Assembly (NCBI RefSeq): GCF_009807095.1
Contig: NZ_WUCC01000001.1
Span: 434,001-498,000 of the forward strand
DNA length: 64,000 bases
Direction: 5' to 3'
DNA from: Rathayibacter sp. VKM Ac-2754
Lineage (GTDB): Bacteria; Actinomycetota; Actinomycetes; Actinomycetales; Microbacteriaceae
This document shows positions 57,597 through 64,000 of the stretch, piece by piece (within the stretch, counting starts at the first letter, position 1; each line of letters starts with the position of its first letter). The translations under genes were made by a program, and so were the position numbers. The notes beneath the pieces were generated by a model. That model saw only the letters and a program-made list of their open reading frames with translations, did no database searches and was not told the DNA's origin.

Positions 57597-59165
57597 CTAG
57601 ACCTCCTCGGGTCGACCGCTCCCGAGGGAGAGGGTCGCGGCGAAGCCGATCGCGAGGAAGCCCGCCGCGGCGAATGCGGCGTATCGGGTGCCGTCCGAGA
57701 ACGCCTCCTCGGCCGCCCGGGCGACGTCGGCCGTCGCGTCGGAGGCGGCCAGCCCGGCGATGGCGGCGCCCGAGGAGTCGACGACCGCGTCGACGGTGCT
57801 CGAGACCTGCGCGGCCGGCAGACCCTGCTCCTCGAGCGACGCCGTGAGCGTCGCGGCGGTCGAGGCGTAGAGGACCGTCCCGAGCACTGCGATGCCGAGC
57901 GCCGAGCCGATCTGGCGCGCCGTCGACTGCGTGCCCGAGCCCTGGCCGCTCCGCTCGACCGGCACGTCGCGCAGCACGACTCCGGTCAGCTGTGCGGTCG
58001 CCAGGCCGACGCCGAAGCCGTAGACGGCGAGGAACGGCACGAGCGCCCACCACGGCGTCGAGTCGGAGATCACGGCACCGATGCCCGCGACTCCGACGAT
58101 CTCGGCCGCGAGGCCCACCCGCACGATCAGCACGGGCGAGACCCGGTTGCCGTAGGCGCCCGCGAACCCGGAGGCGACGAACGAGCCGAGCGCGAGGGCG
58201 ATCAGCACCAGCCCCGTCTGCACCGCCGAGTAGCCGAGCACGTTCTGCAGCCAGATCGGCAGGGCGAGGATGATGCCGAACTCGCCCAGCGAGACGATCA
58301 TCGCGGCCACGTTGCCGTTGCGGAACGACGGGAGGCGGAAGAGCTCGAGCGAGAGCATCGCCGAGCGGCCCGCCCGCTCGCGCGCCCGGGCCCAGAGCAC
58401 GAAGGCGACTCCGGCGAGCACGGCGACGGCGAAGGCGATCGGCACCGGCGAGAGATCGAGCGGCCAGCTCCAGTCGCCGGCCGAGAGGCGCTCGTCGACG
58501 CCCCACCAGCCGAGCGTGCGGCCCTCGATCAGCGCGAAGACGAGCGCGGCGGAGGCGACGACCGACAGCAGGGCGCCCACGAGGTCGACCCGGCGGCCGT
58601 CGGCCTGACGCGACTCGTCGACGAAGAGCAGCGCGCCGACGACGATGACGATGCCGAGCGGGATGTTGATGCCGAAAGCCCAGCGCCACGAGAAGTCGGT
58701 CGTGAGCCAGCCGCCGAGCAGCGGACCGACGGCGGTCATGCCTCCGATGGTCGAGCCCCAGACGGCGAAGGCCACGGCGCGCTCGCGTCCGCGGAAGGTC
58801 GCGTTGATCAGCGACAGCGTGGTCGGCAGCACCATCGCGCCGCCGATGCCCTGCACCACCCGCGAGAGGATCAGCAGGTCGCCGGTGGGAGCGAACGCCG
58901 CGGCGATCGAGGACAGGGCGAACAGCGAGATGCCGATGATCAGCATCCGGCGTCGGCCCCACCGGTCGGCCAGGGTGCCGAAGGCGAGCAGGAGGGCCGC
59001 GAACACGAGGGTGTACGACTCCTGCACCCATTGCACCTGCGTCGAGGTGATGCCGAGATCGGCGACGATCGACGGGATCGCGACGTTCACGATGGTCGAG
59101 TCGACGATGATCGTCGCTACGCCGAGACTGATGACGACCAGTCCGATCCACCTGCGATTGCGCAT
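57597..59165 (-). CDS. MFS drug:H+ antiporter, DHA2 family (14 helices)
   Basis: 522 aa. Opens WIGLVVISLGVATIIVDSTIVNVAIPSI with motif D1, motif A GTLADRWGRRRMLI, motif C-like GPLLGGWLTTDFSWRWAFGINIPLG, and about 14 helices. Exports lipophilic drugs or metabolites. A TetR-like 18-bp palindrome overlaps its -10. GAGGAGAGG precedes the ATG. No regulator gene is adjacent. Confidence 0.9.
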   Translation of the reverse strand: MRNRRWIGLVVISLGVATIIVDSTIVNVAIPSIVADLGITSTQVQWVQESYTLVFAALLLAFGTLADRWGRRRMLIIGISLFALSSIAAAFAPTGDLLILSRVVQGIGGAMVLPTTLSLINATFRGRERAVAFAVWGSTIGGMTAVGPLLGGWLTTDFSWRWAFGINIPLGIVIVVGALLFVDESRQADGRRVDLVGALLSVVASAALVFALIEGRTLGWWGVDERLSAGDWSWPLDLSPVPIAFAVAVLAGVAFVLWARARERAGRSAMLSLELFRLPSFRNGNVAAMIVSLGEFGIILALPIWLQNVLGYSAVQTGLVLIALALGSFVASGFAGAYGNRVSPVLIVRVGLAAEIVGVAGIGAVISDSTPWWALVPFLAVYGFGVGLATAQLTGVVLRDVPVERSGQGSGTQSTARQIGSALGIAVLGTVLYASTAATLTASLEEQGLPAAQVSSTVDAVVDSSGAAIAGLAASDATADVARAAEEAFSDGTRYAAFAAAGFLAIGFAATLSLGSGRPEEV

Positions 59166-59185
59166 GCCGGAGCCTCTCCTCGATT

Positions 59186-59205
59186 TAGTCAGCCGGCTGA
59201 CTATA
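59186..59205. promoter_or_regulatory. 18-bp perfect palindrome (TetR-type operator) over the MFS promoter
   Basis: TAGTCAGCCGGCTGACTA at 59186-59203; the minus-strand -10 TATAGT (59200-59205) overlaps it. Length and symmetry fit TetR-family operators. The regulator gene is not in the neighbourhood. Confidence 0.7.
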
Positions 59206-59527
59206 TGCCCTCGGGGCGCGTGGACGCCAGTGGAGGGCATCCGCGAACCCGCTGTGGCCGCGAGGTCGCCTCCGCTGGACGCTCCTCGCCCCCATCACGG
59301 CTGCGAAGCGGCGGATTCCGTCGAACCGATGCGAGGCCAGCGCCGGCATCCGGCACTTCTCGCCCCCACCGCAGAGGCGAAGCAGCGGATCCCGTCGGAC
59401 CCCCTCGCTCCGCAGAGTCCCGGACACCGGACAGATCCCTCCACGGAAGGGGTCCGGAAGGTTACCGGGCGCGAGCCGTGCGGGCAAGGATGCGAAGCGC
59501 CCGGAGGCGCCCCGTCAGGATGGTCGC
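59206..59527. other. Gene-free divergent region with a 74-bp-period repeat
   Basis: Two related stretches begin TCGCCCCCA at 59286 and 59360 and continue with GCGAAGCRGCGGATYCCGTCG. Together they make an imperfect direct repeat. No gene or obvious promoter motif other than that near the GlgX start. Confidence 0.5.
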
Positions 59528-61575
<2,048 letters not shown>

Positions 61576-61576
<1 letters not shown>

Positions 61577-62223
61577 TGCCCGGCCGAGCCTCGCGGCGGC
61601 TGCGCTTCAGCGGGCGCATCGCGGGGTTCGGCACGGCCTCGGGCACCCGCGTGGTGCTCGGGCTCTGGGAGTCGACTCCGTACGGCGCCTTCGCGGACGC
61701 GATGATCGAGCGGGGCGACGGGCACCGGATGCTGATCGCCCCCTCGGACGACGTCGCCGAGTTCATCGCCTCGACCTACTCCTTCGACGACGTGCGGGTG
61801 GCACCGGTCTCGTGGCGGCGGGTCGACGGCGGACTGTCGGTCTCGGCCGGCCCGCTGCATGCGGCGCTGCGGCTCGGGGGGCTCACTCCGCTCGGGCGCC
61901 TGCTGCGGATCGTGCCGGGCGCGATCGCCGAGCACCCCGCGTGGCTGACCGCGATCTCGCCGGCCGCCTCGCTGCTCGTGCGCGGAGTGAGCACGGCCGG
62001 ATCGGCCGGGAACGGCCGCCGCGAGTACTACGGAGTGCGGACGATCCGCCGCGTGCTCGGGGTCGACGCGTCGCTCGACGGGGTCGCCCTCGGGTCGCTC
62101 CGGCCGCTGTCGCCTCCCGTGCGCTTCGGCTTCTCTTCGGCGCCGGCCGCCCCGGCGATCGTCGACGTCACCACCACGATCGCGCTCCCGCGCGATGCCA
62201 CGACCGCGTTTCCGCGGCACTGA
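61576..62223 (+). CDS. Hypothetical protein coupled to glgX
   Basis: 215 aa, unrecognised. The ATG overlaps the GlgX stop (TGATG). It reads as an alpha/beta protein of moderate hydrophobicity (FSGRIAGFGTASGTRVVLGLWESTPYGAFADAMIERGDGHRMLIAP, FIASTYSFDDVRVAPVSWRRV), with no signal peptide or membrane helices. Co-expression with glgX is clear; function is not. Confidence 0.7.
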
Positions 62224-62240
62224 GAGAAGGGACGCTCCTC

Positions 62241-62438
62241 ATGAAGAAGGGCGACAAGATCAGCTGGAACACCTCGCAGGGCGAGACCCACGGGAAGCTC
62301 GTCGAGAAGAGGACGAAGGAGTTCCAGTTCGAGGGCCAGACGTTCAAGGCCTCGGACGACGAGCCGTACTGGATCGTCCAGAGCGACAAGACCGACGCGA
62401 AGGCCGCGCACAAGGAGTCGTCGCTGAAGAAGAAGTAG
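62241..62438 (+). CDS. DUF2945 / hypervirulence-associated TUDOR-domain protein
   Basis: 65 aa. MKKGDKISWNTSQGETHGKLVEKRTKEFQFEGQTFKASDDEPYWIVQSDK matches the small TUDOR-like DUF2945 family (KGDKVSWNTSQGxTxGxV pattern). Lys-rich C-terminus. Role unknown. GAGAAGGGA precedes the ATG; it lies 17 bp after the previous gene. Confidence 0.85.
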   Translation: MKKGDKISWNTSQGETHGKLVEKRTKEFQFEGQTFKASDDEPYWIVQSDKTDAKAAHKESSLKKK

Positions 62439-62547
62439 GGCGGCGGCTCCACCGCGGGATCCCCAGACCGTCGAGGGGGCCAGTACTCCGTGGCCACCTC
62501 GACGGATCGGGTTCCCTCGCGTCGTGCGAGCGGACGGGAGGCCGCGG

Positions 62548-63150
62548 TCAGAGCCAGCCGCGCTCCTCCGCGAGCAGGACGGCCTGCTGGCGGGTGCGGA
62601 CGGCGAGCTTCGCCAGCACGGCCGAGACGTGGTTGCGCACAGTGCCGGGGGCGAGCGACAGGGCGCGCGCGATCTGGCCGGTGGTCTCGCCGCGGCGGCC
62701 CGCGCGGAGCACGTCGAGCTCGCGATCGGTGAGCGGGCAGCGCTGGTCGCTGAGCGCGTCGGCCGCGACCTCCGGGTCGACGTAGCGGCCGCCCGCCGCG
62801 ACCCGGCGGATCACCTCGGCGACCTCGTGCGCATCCCGCGACTTGGGGAGGAACCCAGAGACCCCCGAGGCCAGCGCCCGCCGCAGCACTCCCGGCCGAG
62901 CGTGGCGGGTGACCACGATGCAGCGCGTCGCGACCGTGCGCACCAGGCGCTCGGCGACGTCGACGCCGTCGAGCCCCGGCATCTCGAGGTCGAGCAGGCA
63001 GATGTCGGGGGTGAGGCGGGCGGCCTCGACGAGCGCCTCCTCGCCGTCGGCGCACTGCGCGACGACCTCGATGTCGTCCTCGAGCCCCAGGAGGGACGCC
63101 AGAGCCGAGCGGATCATCGCCTCGTCGTCGGCGATCAGCACGCGGATCAT
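62548..63150 (-). CDS. NarL/DesR-type response regulator
   Basis: 200 aa. Receiver (MIRVLIADDEAMIRSALASLLGLE, phospho-Asp in ICLLDLEMPGLDGV, VVTRHARPGVL, FLPKSRDAHEVA) and LuxR helix-turn-helix (LTDRELDVLRAGRRGETTGQIARALSLAPGTVRNHVSAVLAKL). Its ATG overlaps the kinase stop (ATGA, 63147-63150). Likely paired with the upstream kinase for membrane-state sensing, as in DesK/DesR. Confidence 0.92.
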   Translation of the reverse strand: MIRVLIADDEAMIRSALASLLGLEDDIEVVAQCADGEEALVEAARLTPDICLLDLEMPGLDGVDVAERLVRTVATRCIVVTRHARPGVLRRALASGVSGFLPKSRDAHEVAEVIRRVAAGGRYVDPEVAADALSDQRCPLTDRELDVLRAGRRGETTGQIARALSLAPGTVRNHVSAVLAKLAVRTRQQAVLLAEERGWL

Positions 63151-64000
63151 CGTGCGGCCCCCGCCACCGGCACCGTCACGACGACGGTGAACGACCGGGC
63201 CCCGTGCTGCACCTCCAGCGAGCCGTCGGCTTCGGCGACCCGGCGGCCGATGCCCTCGAGCCCCGCCCCGCCGCCGTTGTCGGCCTCGACGGGCGCCGCC
63301 TCGGCGTCGTTCTCGATCGTGAACCGCCAGGCCCCCGCCTCCGGTCGCAGCGACAGCCGCGCCCACTTGCCGCCGCCGTGGCGGAGGACGTTCGTGGTCG
63401 TCTCGCGCACCACCGGCCCGAGGACGTCGGCCGGGGCGAGATCGGCGGAGGGGTCGACGGCCGCCTCCGCCGCGACTCCGGCCGCGCGCAGCAGATCGAC
63501 CGCGTTGGCCAGCTCGTCGCCGAGCGGGACGGAGCGGAACCGGGTGGCCAGGTCGCGCGTACCCTGCCGCGCCTCGTCGACGCTGGTGCGGGCGGCGCGC
63601 AGCTGGGCGAGCGCCGCCTCCTGATCGTGCGCCATCAGGCGCTCGGCGAGCTCGAGCTGCAGGGCGATCACCTGCAGGTGGTGCCCCTGCAGGTCGTGCA
63701 CATCGGTCGCGACCCTCAGCCGCTCCTGCGTGGCGCCGAGCCGCGCTTCGGAGGCACGGGCCTGATCGAGCGAGACCAGCACGTCCCACCACCACAGCGA
63801 GAGCACCGACATCCACGGCAGCGCGATCGAGTAGAAGCCGACGAGCGCGCTGCTCACGCCCTCGTCGGTCAGCGGCGCGACGTGCAGATCGATGAACCAG
63901 AGGGCGGCGAGCAGCAGCGTCCCGGCGAGCACGATCCGGCGGCGGAGGCCGGGGGCCCAGGGCAGCAGCACGAGCATCTGCACGACCGGGAGGACCGCGA
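63147..64000 (-). CDS. Sensor histidine kinase, DesK-like (5' end cut by window edge)
   Basis: At least 284 residues visible, open at the right edge. Membrane helices (RRRIVLAGTLLLAALWFIDL, YSIALPWMSVLSLWWWDVLV), phosphoacceptor VATDVHDLQGHHLQVIALQLELAERL, and ATPase with ETTTNVLRHGGG (N box) and GGGAGLEGIGRRVAEADGS (G box). Partner of the DesR-like regulator. The start and first helices lie beyond base 64000. Confidence 0.88.
   Translation of the reverse strand, partial: AVLPVVQMLVLLPWAPGLRRRIVLAGTLLLAALWFIDLHVAPLTDEGVSSALVGFYSIALPWMSVLSLWWWDVLVSLDQARASEARLGATQERLRVATDVHDLQGHHLQVIALQLELAERLMAHDQEAALAQLRAARTSVDEARQGTRDLATRFRSVPLGDELANAVDLLRAAGVAAEAAVDPSADLAPADVLGPVVRETTTNVLRHGGGKWARLSLRPEAGAWRFTIENDAEAAPVEADNGGGAGLEGIGRRVAEADGSLEVQHGARSFTVVVTVPVAGAAR

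Noticed and set aside
55918-59151. A 1077-codon minus-strand open frame across the MFS gene, repeat copy B and the oxidoreductase
   Set aside because: It is a shadow of the MFS frame and antisense to the oxidoreductase; only the last 130 residues correspond to a real gene (acidic protein).

Overview
The window is high-GC actinobacterial DNA with dense, mostly operonic genes on both strands. Several traits point to the family Microbacteriaceae, possibly Rathayibacter-like: a DUF7882 protein, a DUF6458 membrane protein, a DUF4383 protein, mycothiol-type arsenate reductases, many leaderless promoters, and the repeat GGTGGGTCTCGATACGCCCC beside convergent gene ends. The genus is inference. I see no tRNA, rRNA, CRISPR array, transposase or prophage gene. 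It looks like chromosomal accessory and housekeeping DNA.

Layout. 0-11 kb: an iron-siderophore lipoprotein under an apparent DtxR/IdeR box, hydrolase-like proteins (several missing catalytic residues), a heme oxygenase-like protein without the usual proximal His, a PIF1-like helicase, an ABC exporter pair, a CopD-CtaG fusion and an HU protein. 11-24.5 kb: a GH13 enzyme, an S9 peptidase, a two-gene ligase/amidotransferase operon (GCS2/ATP-grasp fusion plus a trio-type asparagine-synthase-like amidotransferase), a YbaK-lipoprotein pair, a MauE/thioredoxin-like protein, and a PuuB-like oxidase with a cupin. 24.5-30 kb: AI-2E transporter plus RlmA-type methyltransferase, an iron-sulfur photolyase, an APC permease. 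30-35 kb: an OmpR/PhoB-type two-component locus whose regulator gene is broken while its kinase and PepSY target are intact, then a Ser/Thr kinase with a repeat-tailed lipoprotein. 35-43 kb: SRAP protein, EamA/LysR pair, an arsenic cluster (aquaporin, ArsR-ArsC fusion, ArsC), secreted alkaline phosphatase. 43-50.5 kb: nuclease-fold protein, PPOX oxidoreductase, MarR, hydrolase/DoxX pair, diacylglycerol kinase, second AI-2E transporter. 50.6-64 kb: a three-gene NarL-type signalling operon, cold-shock protein, quinone oxidoreductase, MFS exporter, GlgX debranching enzyme and a DesK/DesR-like pair cut by the window end.

The strongest unexplained signals are non-coding. A ~153-bp element occurs twice (13176 and 57441) with four compensatory base-pair changes in one helix, so its fold is under selection. 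A direct-repeat operator (GCTTCAG, 11-bp period) sits before both the broken regulator and the PepSY gene. Matching CATAGA-N6-TCTATG operators bracket the arsenic genes, one containing the start codon. At least fourteen genes show TANNNT-N6/7-start, the signature of leaderless transcripts; this also fixes several start codons. Six small acidic proteins of unknown function are scattered through the window.
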